From: JAEUIE01 sp046350055
GTDB lineage: Bacteria; Planctomycetota; Planctomycetia; Gemmatales; HRBIN36
Reading direction: 5' to 3'
NCBI GenBank assembly: GCA_046350055.1
Contig: JAXMBC010000001.1
Location: 2,418,001-2,482,000 of the forward strand
DNA length: 64,000 bases
The notes beneath the pieces were generated by a model. It ran no database searches and was not told the origin of the DNA. It saw nothing but the letters and a program-made list of their open reading frames with translations. The position numbers and the translations under genes are program-made. Below are positions 1 through 9,757 of this stretch, in pieces. Position 1 is the first letter of the stretch. Every line of letters starts with the position of its first letter.

Positions 1-866
1 GACACCAGGTGCGTGCCTTTGGGGTTGAACGCCGTATCGAGCGGCCAGTCACTGTGCGAACCCTGCTGCAAGACCTGTTGACCGGTCTTGGCATCAATGG
101 CCCGCACCGTGTTGTCGGCACAGCCGAAGGCAACCTTGCTTCCATCAGGGGACCAGCTCACCCCGTAGAGCGTATCGAACCCCTGACTGACAGAGAGGAC
201 TAACTTCTTGTCGGCGATTTTCCAGATCTGCACTTCCCCCTGGCGGGCAGGCAGACCACCAGCCACCGCGAGGTATTCGCTGTTGGGCGAGAACCTGAGC
301 GACTGAATGCGTTCGGACAGGCCAATGAGCCGGGCTTCGAGCTTGCTCATGTCTGCGGTGTAGAGCAGCACTTCATGGAAGCCTGCTATGGCCAGGTACT
401 TGCCATTGGGCGAATAGTCGATGGCAGAAACAACAGGCGGGCGCGTGTAAACGGGCGGCTGGGCAGCACTGTAGGCCTTCACCGGCAGTGAATCATCCCT
501 GGCACCCTGGGCGATCCAGCGCTTGATCAAATCGAGTTCAGCATCGCTCAACGGGGCCCGACCATCAGGAGGCATCTTGGCTTTGCCCTGGATGGGGGTG
601 ATGTCGGTCAGCAGCCTGCTCTGTTCCGGATGGTGGGGGACAATGGCCTTATCGCCTGATTCGCCACCAGCCAGCAGCTGGGCAAAGCTGGTCATGATGT
701 AACCCGATTTGGCTTTGGCAGGCTGATGGCAACCCTGGCAATGGGCCTGGAATATAGGCCGAATCTGCTTGTCGTAACTGATGGGCTTGGCATCGTCCGC
801 CAGAGTCAGCGAAGGAGCTACACAGGCCAACCATACGACGAACCAGCGGCTGGGAAGAGACAGCAT
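1..866 (-). CDS. Secreted c-type cytochrome / WD40-repeat protein (3' end outside window)
   Basis: Reading leftward from an ATG at 866, the frame stays open to the window edge (288 codons seen), so the gene is partial at its 3' end. The first 23 or so residues form a signal peptide with a long hydrophobic core (FVVWLACVAPSLTLA). A single heme-binding CQGCH follows near residue 43, then an MPP-containing stretch near residue 98, typical of the planctomycete cytochrome-C (PSC) domain. From about residue 130 there are WD40-like blades (SPNGKYLA, SPNSEYLA, SPDGSKVA). Proteins of this architecture are common in planctomycetes beside DUF1501/DUF1549 genes; their role is unknown, and periplasmic or envelope redox or binding work is an inference. 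It lies 212 bp downstream of the PPC-domain gene on the same strand. Confidence 0.85.
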   Translation of the reverse strand, partial: MLSLPSRWFVVWLACVAPSLTLADDAKPISYDKQIRPIFQAHCQGCHQPAKAKSGYIMTSFAQLLAGGESGDKAIVPHHPEQSRLLTDITPIQGKAKMPPDGRAPLSDAELDLIKRWIAQGARDDSLPVKAYSAAQPPVYTRPPVVSAIDYSPNGKYLAIAGFHEVLLYTADMSKLEARLIGLSERIQSLRFSPNSEYLAVAGGLPARQGEVQIWKIADKKLVLSVSQGFDTLYGVSWSPDGSKVAFGCADNTVRAIDAKTGQQVLQQGSHSDWPLDTAFNPKGTHLV

Positions 867-1078
867 AAGCAGGCATTCCTGGTGGATATCAAACGCAAAC
901 GGTAGGATCGCAGGCAGATAGTACAGTTTACCTGATCCTGCTCAGGCTGCAACAGAATTCAGGCCATAGCGTCAATTCCCTCAATTTAGCCCCCGTGCTA
1001 TTCAGGCGTGGGGGCGGGCGGTAGCTTGATGACTTCTACGATCAAGTGTTCTGAAGAAAGTGAACAACAGCTTAATGA

Positions 1079-2668
1079 CTATTTCTTAGCAGCCTTTACA
1101 GGCACACTCACCGTCAGCCAAAGATCGCTCGTTGTAATCCCAAAGTCACCTAGTGAGGCAGAAGCCACAATAGCCTTCGGCCCCTTGGCCACGATGCGAA
1201 AAGGACCGTTCGATGCTACAGTGGATTCCAGCCGCAGGGTCACCGTCTTGACAGCATCCTTGCCCGTGGTGCTGTGCACTTTCCACTTCACCCCACCGGG
1301 CAGGCCTTCAACCTGCAGAACGGGTGTTTCCGCATAGCCATCGATTGCAGTCACCTTGACCGGAATATCGAGCGGCTTACCTGCTGTCAGTGAGAAGCGG
1401 TCAGCATCCACTGTTAAGGTGAACCGTGGCTCGGCTGGGAAGACACGCAGCAGCACCACCTGCCGCCAGCCGCTCCGGCCATGCAGGTCGCGGACAGCCA
1501 GGGTGTAGATACCATCGGCAGGGGGCGTGAAACTCGTCTTCACATCGGCATGCAAAGCTGCTGCCTCTGCCCGGTGTACTTCCTTACCCGCGGCATCGTG
1601 AAGCGTTAGCACCGGGTCGGTCTCCAGTCCCAGCGTCTGGCTGAGCGCTTCCAGGTACACCTTCTTGCCTTTCTGAAGTGACACCTGCGTGCGATAGACA
1701 GGCCGCTTGGTAGTCAGCGGAGCCGTGACACTGCTCGGGACCGACAAAACCCGGGATGTCCGATCATCCACTGAATCGTCAAACACCGTCCAGTGTTCCT
1801 GCTGGATGGCTGCCATGCCGCTGGCTGCCGGGTGATAGACGTGAGTGAATTCACTGCCCAGCTGTACTCTGCCAACCTGCGTCTGCGAGTTGAGATTCCA
1901 CCCTTGCAGTCGCAGGAGCGTGGAGTCATCGCCCCTAGCCAGGGGCAACACATGATCAAGAAACGGCCCGGTGGTGAGCGTCAGCCGGTAGAAGTAGAGG
2001 TCGCCCCCGGAGTAGCGGATGGAACTATCGGGGTTGGCGGGGAAAGCGAACACGCGAACGAGGTACTTGCCATCGCGAGGGGCAGTAAACGTAATCTGCG
2101 GATCGAGCCCATGGTAATCGTGGTTCTGCGTGATGACGGTGCCGGAACTGTCGGCCAGTTGCATCACCATGTCAGCAGCGGAGCGAAGCGTATGGTGCGA
2201 TTCCACCGACGCAACCAGTGTCTGGCCTTTCTGGAGTGACACCGAGTAACCATCGAGGTCGCCATTCTTGTTGAGCTTGCCGTTGACCACAGCTGGCAGT
2301 GCGACGGGCTGTGCCTTGGCGAGGGTATCGTTCGGCTCAGCTTCCATCACTTCGGGCAATGTGCCGACGATGAACGGTCGCAAGCCACTGGCTCCTTCAG
2401 CCGAGTAGCAGCGGAGCCAGTAGACGCCGGGCACCAGGCCTTCGTTCAGCTTGATGATGAGCTTGCCCTTCTCCTTGCCACAGGTGATGGAGATCAGAGG
2501 GCTACTGGTCCAGAACTGAACCGGCCAGGTATCGAAGCTGCCGATGGCAGTGACTTCCACGGTGGTGCCGTGCTGGCCGCCAGCGGGGACGAGTCCCGTC
2601 ACCGCGGGTGGCGCTGCCTGGATAGACGCGGTGACAATCAACAACAGACCAAGTGCGAGCCGCATCAA
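1079..2668 (-). CDS. Secreted protein with pre-peptidase C-terminal (PPC) type domains
   Basis: This protein of 529 residues begins with a clear Sec signal peptide (MMRLALGLLLIVTASIQAA). An Ig/TIG-like beta segment spans residues 20–105. A PPC-like domain follows, starting at the EAEPND motif near residue 110 and including a GDLDGYSVSLQKGQ stretch; this is the usual start and core of bacterial pre-peptidase C-terminal domains. A second PPC-like block lies around residues 315–400 and the tail is beta-rich. The start overlaps the stop of the DUF1501 gene by 4 bp, so it is translationally coupled to it. PPC domains mostly sit in exported proteins. No catalytic domain is visible, so it is probably a structural or binding partner of the DUF1501/DUF1549 pair. 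Confidence 0.8.
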   Translation of the reverse strand: MMRLALGLLLIVTASIQAAPPAVTGLVPAGGQHGTTVEVTAIGSFDTWPVQFWTSSPLISITCGKEKGKLIIKLNEGLVPGVYWLRCYSAEGASGLRPFIVGTLPEVMEAEPNDTLAKAQPVALPAVVNGKLNKNGDLDGYSVSLQKGQTLVASVESHHTLRSAADMVMQLADSSGTVITQNHDYHGLDPQITFTAPRDGKYLVRVFAFPANPDSSIRYSGGDLYFYRLTLTTGPFLDHVLPLARGDDSTLLRLQGWNLNSQTQVGRVQLGSEFTHVYHPAASGMAAIQQEHWTVFDDSVDDRTSRVLSVPSSVTAPLTTKRPVYRTQVSLQKGKKVYLEALSQTLGLETDPVLTLHDAAGKEVHRAEAAALHADVKTSFTPPADGIYTLAVRDLHGRSGWRQVVLLRVFPAEPRFTLTVDADRFSLTAGKPLDIPVKVTAIDGYAETPVLQVEGLPGGVKWKVHSTTGKDAVKTVTLRLESTVASNGPFRIVAKGPKAIVASASLGDFGITTSDLWLTVSVPVKAAKK

Positions 2669-3987
2669 CCCATCAACTCCTTGATCGGAGTCGGATCACT
2701 GACGAGGTGAGACGGTCTGCCATTGGGAGCATAGAGAATCTTGCCTGGATCGATGCCTAGCTTGGCATAGATAGTTGAAGTGAAGTTCTCAGGCGAGAGC
2801 ACCCGTTCCACTGCGGCGAAGCCTTGGCGATCGGTCGCGCCGATCACCTGCCCGCCAGGCGTCTTGCCACCCGAGAAGAGTACGCTCATAGCGTTCGACC
2901 AGTGATCGCGGCCACCATCCTTATTGATCTGGGGCGTGCGGCCAAACTCACCGAGGGCGATAACCATCGTGCTTTCAAGAAGACCTCTCTGGTGGAGATC
3001 GTGGATCAGAGCAGCAACCGTCTGATCCCACGTAGGCAGCCGCTTCTTGAGTGTCTCAAAGAGCTTGGTGTGATGATCCCAGCCACCATCGTACAGAGTG
3101 ATGAAGGGGACACCCGCTTCGACGAGGCGGCGAGCCAGGAGTGCTCTCTGGCCGAAGCCATTGCGGCCATAAGCATCACGCACCGCATCGGGTTCTTTGG
3201 AGATGTCGAAGGCAGCCTGGGCCTGTTTCGACTGCATCAGCTTGCTGGCCTGCTGATAGTGTTCATCGAGACCAAGTGCTGGGTCAGCGAGGTTCTTGTC
3301 GAGTAGCCGCTGGAAGTGATCGACCTCTTTGCGTAGATCGCACCGCTCTGTGAAGCGGTCGGCACTGAGTTCAGTCGGAATCGTCACATCACGCACGCGG
3401 AAGTTCTTGTTGTTCGGATCGCCATCAACCACGAAGGGAGCATACTGGGCACCAAGGAAGTTGGGACCACCGGAGCGAGACATGGATGGCATGGAGAAGT
3501 AGGCAGGCAATCCAGCCGGAGCGCCAATCTCTTGCGCAACGACAGAGCCGAGGCTGGGGTGGAAACTGACGAAGGCACCACAGCCGACCGGGATGCGGGG
3601 TGGTGCCCCGGTCATCATGTAGTGGTTGCCTGCCCCATGGTTACCCTGATCGTGCCGGATAGAACGCACCAGGGCGATCTTGTCCATCAGCCCGGCCAGC
3701 TTCTTCATGTGCTCGGAGACGAAGATACCGGGAACCTTGGTGGGCAGTGGCCTGAACTCGCCTCGTATCTCGCTCGGTGCGCCGGGCTTGGGGTCAAAGG
3801 TCTCGTAGTGAGTCGGGCCACCATCCATCCAGATGAGGATGCACGACTTGGCCACAGCCTGAGGCCTGGTGCCTTCGCGGGCTTGTGCACGCAAGGCGGT
3901 AGCCAGGCCACCACCGAGCAGAGTGCCCAGCCCGATCTGCAGGCAGTCGCGGCGAGTAAAGCCGGCACAATTTGACCAGAATGCCAT
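2665..3987 (-). CDS. DUF1501 family protein (alkaline-phosphatase/sulfatase-like fold), Tat-exported
   Basis: I take the start at 3987, which gives 440 residues; the frame is open further upstream but that part overlaps the preceding gene. The N-terminus carries a twin-arginine signal (FTRRDCLQIG followed by a glycine/alanine-rich hydrophobic stretch and an A-Q-A cleavage region). The body has DUF1501 hallmarks: CILIWMDGGPTHYETFDPKPG near residue 50, an RSIRHDQGNHGAGNHYMMTG stretch with metal-type His residues, and a GEFGRTPQINKDGGRDHW block near the end. The family has a sulfatase-like fold but no established substrate. It starts 4 bp after the DUF1549/DUF1553 stop and overlaps the PPC gene by 4 bp, giving a three-gene operon. 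Confidence 0.88.
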   Translation of the reverse strand: MAFWSNCAGFTRRDCLQIGLGTLLGGGLATALRAQAREGTRPQAVAKSCILIWMDGGPTHYETFDPKPGAPSEIRGEFRPLPTKVPGIFVSEHMKKLAGLMDKIALVRSIRHDQGNHGAGNHYMMTGAPPRIPVGCGAFVSFHPSLGSVVAQEIGAPAGLPAYFSMPSMSRSGGPNFLGAQYAPFVVDGDPNNKNFRVRDVTIPTELSADRFTERCDLRKEVDHFQRLLDKNLADPALGLDEHYQQASKLMQSKQAQAAFDISKEPDAVRDAYGRNGFGQRALLARRLVEAGVPFITLYDGGWDHHTKLFETLKKRLPTWDQTVAALIHDLHQRGLLESTMVIALGEFGRTPQINKDGGRDHWSNAMSVLFSGGKTPGGQVIGATDRQGFAAVERVLSPENFTSTIYAKLGIDPGKILYAPNGRPSHLVSDPTPIKELMG

Positions 3988-3991
3988 GGCG

Positions 3992-6187
3992 CTAGTCCTT
4001 AAGGACGAATTCGGGGGTATTGAGCAAGGCCCACAGGATATCTTCGAGTATCTGCTTGCGGGGTTTCTTCGGATCGTCAAACCGCTTGAGCAGCGACTGA
4101 CGTTCCATGTTGGTAGGAAGCCTGCAGTAGGCAAGCAGGTACAACTCCTCCACCAGAGCTGCAGGGCTTAGTTTGCTTTTCGACAGTTGAGCCAGTCGGC
4201 CTTCGTCGGAACTGATCTTTCGCTGCAGGTTCTTTGCATTCATCAGGTGCAAAGCCTGCACGACACTCGTATCGTTCGTCCGTTCACAGGGAGGGTCCTG
4301 GTTGGGATCAGGCCGGCTGAAGCTGTCGAGGAAGGTGGAAGGCACTCTCGCCGTCCAGAGTTCCATCGCCCGTGCTCCGGCTGGCATCGCATCAAACTGC
4401 TCCGGCACACCAGTGATATCTGAGTAGGCATCGAGCAGTACCTCGGCCCGAATCCGCTGGCGGTAGTGCCTGCTGTAGTTGCGGCTGTCCCCCACGCTCT
4501 CGGGCCTGGGAACCGAACTCAGGCTGTAGACATAGCTGCTGGTGATCGTCTTGAGCAGCTTCTTGATGTCGTATCCATTCGCCTTGAAGTCTGCAGCAAG
4601 AGCATCCAGGAGTTTGGCACTACTGGGCGGATTAGTGGCACGCATGTCATCGACAGGTTCGACGATGCCTCGGCCCATTAGATCAGCCCAGACGCGGTTG
4701 ACCATCACCCTGGCGAAGTAGGGGTTCTCGGAACTGGTCATCCATTCTGCCAGTACAGCACGAGGGTCCTGCTCGGTGGGGATCTTCATGGATTTGCCCA
4801 GCAAAGGCGTGGGTTCCAGGACTTTGCCAGAGATGGGGTGCTTCACCTGTCCGCTGGGCCGGGTGAAGACAATTTCCTCGCCGCCAGAAATGGGTGTGGA
4901 AATACCTGCTCCCTTGAAACCGACACGGCCGAAGAAGGCAGCGAAGCTGTAGAAATCCTGCTGGCTCCACACTTCAAACGGATGGTGATGACAGCGGGCA
5001 CAATCGAGCCGCACACCGAGGAACAGTTGGCTGACCATCGTCGTGATTTCGTCAGGCTCGCGGCGGTCGCGGAACATCACCACGGCACCATCACGGAAGC
5101 TGCTGCCCTGGGCAGTCACGAGCTCTCGCACCATCTGGTCGTACGGCTGATTCCGTCGGAAGGCATCCCGCAGCCACTGATCCAGGTTCATGGTTGCCTT
5201 GATGCCTACCCGATAGGGATTGGGGCGAATCAGGTCAGCCCATTTGTTGGCCCAGTAATCGACATACTCCGGGCGTGACAGCAGGCTGTCAATCAGTCGG
5301 CTGCGTTTGTCGGTTCGGGTATCCTGCAGAAATGCTCGCGATTCCTCGGGACTCGGTTGCCTGCCGATGAGGTCGAGTGAGACTCGGCGGAGGAAAGTAG
5401 CATCGCCGGCTTGCTCTGCCGGGGTGATGTTCAGTTGCTGAAGCTTGTCCCAGACCAGACCATCGATGAAGTTGTACCGAGGCAGCCTGGCGTAGAGTGA
5501 TGCATCAGGCTTGCTGGGAAGGGGAATGAGGACGTTGCTCACTGCAAACAGATTCTGGTATCGGGCCATGATCGCAGCTTCGCCCGGCAAGGTGCCTGCC
5601 TGAACGATGCCTTGTTCATTCACCCCGGCGTACGTGCTGTCGTTCGACTGGTACGTTGTCATCTGGGTGACATCATCGGTGGAACCTTCCGAGTAATGGG
5701 CAGTGACAGTGAGAGGCTGCTTGCTACCGGGAGCCAGACTCTTCTCCGTTGGGTTGACTGAAATTCGCAGCAGCTTGGGAGCAGTGGCTGGGGTGCGAGG
5801 CACTCCACTGGCAATCCACTGCACCAGTTGCTGATAGGCGTCGCTCTCTTTCCTCAGACGTTTGCCACCGCCATGCGGCAGATCGCCTGTTGCCTTGCGA
5901 AGGAGCAGACTTTGCGTAGGTGCAGCAGGGAAAACCCGTCGGCCTCGCCCTTCCTGCGTGATGGCGTGGTAGTCGAAGTCATGATCGAAGGCAAGAAGCG
6001 ACAAGGCAAAGCCATTCTGCCCGCGAGCCTTGCCGTGGCAGGCCCCGGTATTGCAGCCCATTCTGGTCAGAATGGGGACAACATCCCGTTCAAACGTGAT
6101 GACCTTGGCCTCCGCCCTATATAAGGGGCCAGGCAACGCCAGTAGACAACAGCTTGTCAGATACCAAAGCAGGTAGGTCATGCTCAT
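3992..6187 (-). CDS. DUF1549/DUF1553 protein with non-canonical cytochrome-like motif and Ig-like domain
   Basis: The 731-residue protein starts with a signal peptide (hydrophobic YLLWYLTSCCLLALPG); the next ATG, two codons in, is equally possible. A GCNTGACHG motif near residue 45 is the variant Cys-x4-Cys-His site seen in planctomycete DUF1549 proteins. Residues 150–240 look like a bacterial Ig-like (Big_2) domain. DUF1549 follows (about 245–445), including the LDCARCHHHPFE motif, and then DUF1553 (about 485–725), with NRVWADLMGRGIVEP and SRPDPNQDPPCERTNDTSVVQALHLMN. Function is unknown; the genes almost always pair with a DUF1501 gene, as here. Its promoter must lie in the 291-bp divergent gap before the kinase gene at 6479. 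Confidence 0.88.
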   Translation of the reverse strand: MSMTYLLWYLTSCCLLALPGPLYRAEAKVITFERDVVPILTRMGCNTGACHGKARGQNGFALSLLAFDHDFDYHAITQEGRGRRVFPAAPTQSLLLRKATGDLPHGGGKRLRKESDAYQQLVQWIASGVPRTPATAPKLLRISVNPTEKSLAPGSKQPLTVTAHYSEGSTDDVTQMTTYQSNDSTYAGVNEQGIVQAGTLPGEAAIMARYQNLFAVSNVLIPLPSKPDASLYARLPRYNFIDGLVWDKLQQLNITPAEQAGDATFLRRVSLDLIGRQPSPEESRAFLQDTRTDKRSRLIDSLLSRPEYVDYWANKWADLIRPNPYRVGIKATMNLDQWLRDAFRRNQPYDQMVRELVTAQGSSFRDGAVVMFRDRREPDEITTMVSQLFLGVRLDCARCHHHPFEVWSQQDFYSFAAFFGRVGFKGAGISTPISGGEEIVFTRPSGQVKHPISGKVLEPTPLLGKSMKIPTEQDPRAVLAEWMTSSENPYFARVMVNRVWADLMGRGIVEPVDDMRATNPPSSAKLLDALAADFKANGYDIKKLLKTITSSYVYSLSSVPRPESVGDSRNYSRHYRQRIRAEVLLDAYSDITGVPEQFDAMPAGARAMELWTARVPSTFLDSFSRPDPNQDPPCERTNDTSVVQALHLMNAKNLQRKISSDEGRLAQLSKSKLSPAALVEELYLLAYCRLPTNMERQSLLKRFDDPKKPRKQILEDILWALLNTPEFVLKD

Positions 6188-6478
6188 GCAGGGAGGGACG
6201 CAGGCAGCGATTCACCACAACAACGGTGGTGGGTAGGTATTGAAAGTATAGCCGATGGTGCGGGGAGATGCACTAGGAATCTGCCGACGAAGTAGGGCAC
6301 CCAAGGCCGACGCATTTCGATTCACTTGAAGGGTAGCATTCGGTCGTGGCAGTGGACATTGCCTTGGAACTGGTTTGATAGACTTCCGATCCTGGCGCAA
6401 ACCTTGTGAATCTTTCAGAATTCTGGGGGAACGTAACAGCGATATTTCGCATGATAGGGTAGCCCCAGGGAACAAGCC

Positions 6479-9400
6479 ATGACCCCCGAATCCCTCTTCC
6501 ATGCAGCTCTCGCCAAGTCCGACCCCATCGAGCGTTCGGGATTTCTCGATGAAGCATGCGGTACCGATCAGAAACTCCGTCAGGAGATCGAAGCCCTGCT
6601 CCAAGCCCACGCAGGCTGCGGCGAGTTCATGGGGAAACCTGCAGTGGAACAGACAGCCGCATTCGATCCTGATAACACCACTGGTTTTAGTCTTCAGACG
6701 ATAGACCAAATCGGTCCCTACAAGCTGCGTGAAAAGCTGGGCGAAGGGGGCATGGGTACTGTCTATGTCGCAGACCAGAAGGAACCCGTGCAGCGCCGCG
6801 TGGCGATCAAGCTGATTAAGGGTGGAAGTGACAGCAAAGGGTTGCTGGCACGCTTTGAACAGGAACGTCAGGCACTTGCCTTGATGGATCACCCGAACAT
6901 TGCCAAGGTCTTCGATGCAGGTGTGTTTGAAAGAACGCCTTACTTCGTGATGGAACTGATCAAAGGAGTGCGAATCACCAAGTATTGTGATGATGCCAGG
7001 CTCAGCCCGAAACAACGTCTCGAACTCTTCATCCCGGTATGCCAGGCGGTGCAGCATGCTCACCAGAAGGGCATCATCCATCGTGATCTCAAGCCCAGCA
7101 ACATCCTCATCGGTCTGTACGATGGTAAGCCGATCCCGAAGATCATTGATTTTGGTGTTGCCAAGGCCACCGGTTCGCGTCTGACCGATCAAAGCATCTA
7201 CACCGAGGTGGGCAGTCTTGTCGGCACACTCGAGTACATGTCGCCGGAGCAGGCGGAACTCAACAATCTCGACATCGATACCCGCAGTGACATATATGCC
7301 CTGGGTGTCATTCTCTATGAACTTCTCACAGGGAGCGTTCCCTTCAGTCGCAAAGACCTCGCTGCAGCCGGTTTTGGCGAAATGCTTCGCGTCATCAAGG
7401 AAGTCGAGCCGACCAAGCCGAGTACGAAACTCTCCGGCTCCGGAACGTTACCCAGTATCGCTGCCAGCCGGCAGACTGAACCAGCCAAGCTGAGTTCCAT
7501 AGTACGTGGCGAACTCGACTGGATCGTGATGAAGTGCCTGGAGAAGGATCGTGGCAGGCGCTACGAGACAGCCAATCAGCTGGGGATGGAGATTCAGCGT
7601 TATCTGGCGGATGAACCGGTGCTGGCGGGCCCACCCAGTGCGGGGTATCGGTTGAGGAAGTTTGTGGCCAGGAATAAAGGGAAAGTGATTGCGGCGGGCC
7701 TGGTGTTCCTGACGCTCGTCGCTGGGATAGCCGGGACGAGTTGGGGATTGTACCGCGAAGCCCAGCGTGCCGAAGGCGAGAGGTTGGCCAAGCTGGACGC
7801 TGAAAAGGCTGCCGCGGCTGAACGAGTCGCCAACGAGCAAACGCAAAAGCGGCTGAAGCAGATCGAGAAGGGTAACGCCGTCCTCACCGCGGTATTCGAC
7901 GACCTGAACATCATCTACGTGAAGGAAGGCAAAGAACCGCTGGAGGCAGTGTTGGCCAAGCGGCTGGTGAAGGCGGGCGGTCAACTCGAGGGCGATTCGG
8001 TCGGCGACCCCCTGGTGGTGGCCAGCTTACAGTTCAGACTTGGCAAAGCACTTGACAGCCTAGGCCATTCTCAAGAGGCAATACCTCTGTTTCTCAAAAC
8101 GCGTGAAACCCGCCTGGTTAAACTTGGAGCCGAGCATCCCGACACGCTTTCAAGCATGAATGCGCTTGCCATGGCGTATCATACGGCTGGGAAGTCGGAA
8201 TTGGCCATTCCGCTGTTCGAAGAGGCGTTCAAGCTACAAAACGCCAAGCTTGGCTCTGAACATCAAGATACAGTCGCAACGATGCACAACCTTGCTCTGG
8301 CTTACAAAGGTACCGGGAAATTGGACCTGGCCATTCCACTCCTTGAGAAGTCACTCAGGATTAGTCAAAAAACTCGCGGCTTAACTGATCCCGGTACTGC
8401 ATTGTTCATGCAAAACCTGGCTGGAGCGTACCAAAATTCACGGAGATTCGATTTAGCCCAGAAACTCTATAAGGAGGCATTCGAGCAGCTCAAAACCAAA
8501 GTCGGCCCCGACCATCCATTCACTCTAAATGGTATGTATAACCTAGCCAGACTCTATTTTGATACTGGGAGACTGGATCTGGCACAACCTCTCTTCGAGG
8601 AAACTCTCAGACTCCAGAACGCCAAGCTCGGTTCCGATCATCCAAACACTATCCTCACCAAACAAAGTCTTGCCAGGGTTTATTTTGATATCGGGAAGCT
8701 AGATTTGGCACAGACTCTCTACGAGGAAACTCTCAGGCTCCAGAACGCCAAGCTCGGTTCCGATCATGCAAACACTATCCTCACCAAACAAAGTCTTGCC
8801 AGGGTTTATTTTGATGTCGGGAAGCTGAATTTGGCACAGTCTCTCTACGAGGAAACACTCAGACTCCAGAACGCCAAACTTGGACCTGACCATCCTTACA
8901 CGCTCGACTGTATAGAGGGTCTTGCCGAAACCTTTCTTGAATCCGGAAATCACAATCTTGCCCTGTCTCACTATGAGGAGGCGTTCAAACTTCGGAAAGC
9001 AAAAATGGGCCCCGCCCATCCCGATACGCTCTTAGTGATGGGCAAGTTAGCGTGGGCGAGCACGGTCGCTCGTCACTACGAGCGTGCCATTCCCCTGTAT
9101 GAGCAGCTTTGGGAACTCCGAAAGCAGAAACTGCCCGAAAGTAATCCGAATCGTATCGATTCACAAAACCTATTAGGCTTATCGCTTCTACTCGCCGGGC
9201 GGCTGACTGAGGCCGAACAGCATTTGCTAACAAGTATTCGCCAAAGTGCCAGTTCAAAGAACTTCCCTTCGGAATGGCGGCAGGCGTATGCACTTCGCCT
9301 GATCTGCCTGTATCTCGAGCTTCGTCGTACGACCGACGTGGCCCACTGGCAGGATGAACTGAAGAAACTCGGTGGCGCGACCGATACTCGTCGAGCTCAA

Positions 9401-9757
9401 ACGGGTTTGCAGATGCTCCAAACAGCGCATTACAACGCAGCAGAATTGATGCTGCGCGAGTGTCTGACGCTCCGGGAAAAAGAATGTCCCAACGACTGGC
9501 GGATGTTCAACACGCAGTCGATGCTCGGTGGAGCATTGCTGGGCCAGAAGAAGTACGACGACGCCGAACCGCTGCTGCTCAAGGGTTACGAGGGCATGAA
9601 GGCCCGCGAGAAGACGATCCCGCCGCAGGGCAGCACGCGTCTCCCCGAAGCCCTCGACCGCCTCATCCAGTTCTACACTGAAACCAACAAGCCCGACGAA
9701 GTGAAGAAGTGGCAGGCGGAGAAGGCGAAGTACGCTAAGCCGTCGGAGAAGAAGTGA
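6479..9757 (+). CDS. Ser/Thr protein kinase with transmembrane helix and TPR array
   Basis: This protein has 1092 residues. Its Hanks-type kinase domain (about 80–385) has the glycine loop LGEGGMGTVY, the ATP lysine K111, an intact HRDLKPSN (H201, D203) and D224-F-G, so it should be active. A helical preface (residues 1–60) precedes the kinase. One transmembrane segment lies at about 401–423, putting the kinase inside the cell. The rest is tetratricopeptide-like, with 42-residue units (LAxxYxxxGKLDLAQxLxEETLRLQNAKLG style) that read like kinesin-light-chain TPRs. Its stop overlaps the start of the sigma-factor gene, and it is clearly paralogous to the kinase at 10331. It is probably a signalling receptor acting with the sigma factor. 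Confidence 0.93.
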   Translation: MTPESLFHAALAKSDPIERSGFLDEACGTDQKLRQEIEALLQAHAGCGEFMGKPAVEQTAAFDPDNTTGFSLQTIDQIGPYKLREKLGEGGMGTVYVADQKEPVQRRVAIKLIKGGSDSKGLLARFEQERQALALMDHPNIAKVFDAGVFERTPYFVMELIKGVRITKYCDDARLSPKQRLELFIPVCQAVQHAHQKGIIHRDLKPSNILIGLYDGKPIPKIIDFGVAKATGSRLTDQSIYTEVGSLVGTLEYMSPEQAELNNLDIDTRSDIYALGVILYELLTGSVPFSRKDLAAAGFGEMLRVIKEVEPTKPSTKLSGSGTLPSIAASRQTEPAKLSSIVRGELDWIVMKCLEKDRGRRYETANQLGMEIQRYLADEPVLAGPPSAGYRLRKFVARNKGKVIAAGLVFLTLVAGIAGTSWGLYREAQRAEGERLAKLDAEKAAAAERVANEQTQKRLKQIEKGNAVLTAVFDDLNIIYVKEGKEPLEAVLAKRLVKAGGQLEGDSVGDPLVVASLQFRLGKALDSLGHSQEAIPLFLKTRETRLVKLGAEHPDTLSSMNALAMAYHTAGKSELAIPLFEEAFKLQNAKLGSEHQDTVATMHNLALAYKGTGKLDLAIPLLEKSLRISQKTRGLTDPGTALFMQNLAGAYQNSRRFDLAQKLYKEAFEQLKTKVGPDHPFTLNGMYNLARLYFDTGRLDLAQPLFEETLRLQNAKLGSDHPNTILTKQSLARVYFDIGKLDLAQTLYEETLRLQNAKLGSDHANTILTKQSLARVYFDVGKLNLAQSLYEETLRLQNAKLGPDHPYTLDCIEGLAETFLESGNHNLALSHYEEAFKLRKAKMGPAHPDTLLVMGKLAWASTVARHYERAIPLYEQLWELRKQKLPESNPNRIDSQNLLGLSLLLAGRLTEAEQHLLTSIRQSASSKNFPSEWRQAYALRLICLYLELRRTTDVAHWQDELKKLGGATDTRRAQTGLQMLQTAHYNAAELMLRECLTLREKECPNDWRMFNTQSMLGGALLGQKKYDDAEPLLLKGYEGMKAREKTIPPQGSTRLPEALDRLIQFYTETNKPDEVKKWQAEKAKYAKPSEKK
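8608..8859 (+). repeat. Two near-identical 126-bp tandem units inside the TPR array
   Basis: Two consecutive 126-bp units, each coding for one 42-residue TPR, match almost base for base. They share long runs such as CTCCAGAACGCCAAGCTCGG and CTTGCCAGGGTTTATTTTGA. A third, more diverged unit follows. This indicates recent duplication by unequal crossing over or slippage. Confidence 0.8.
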
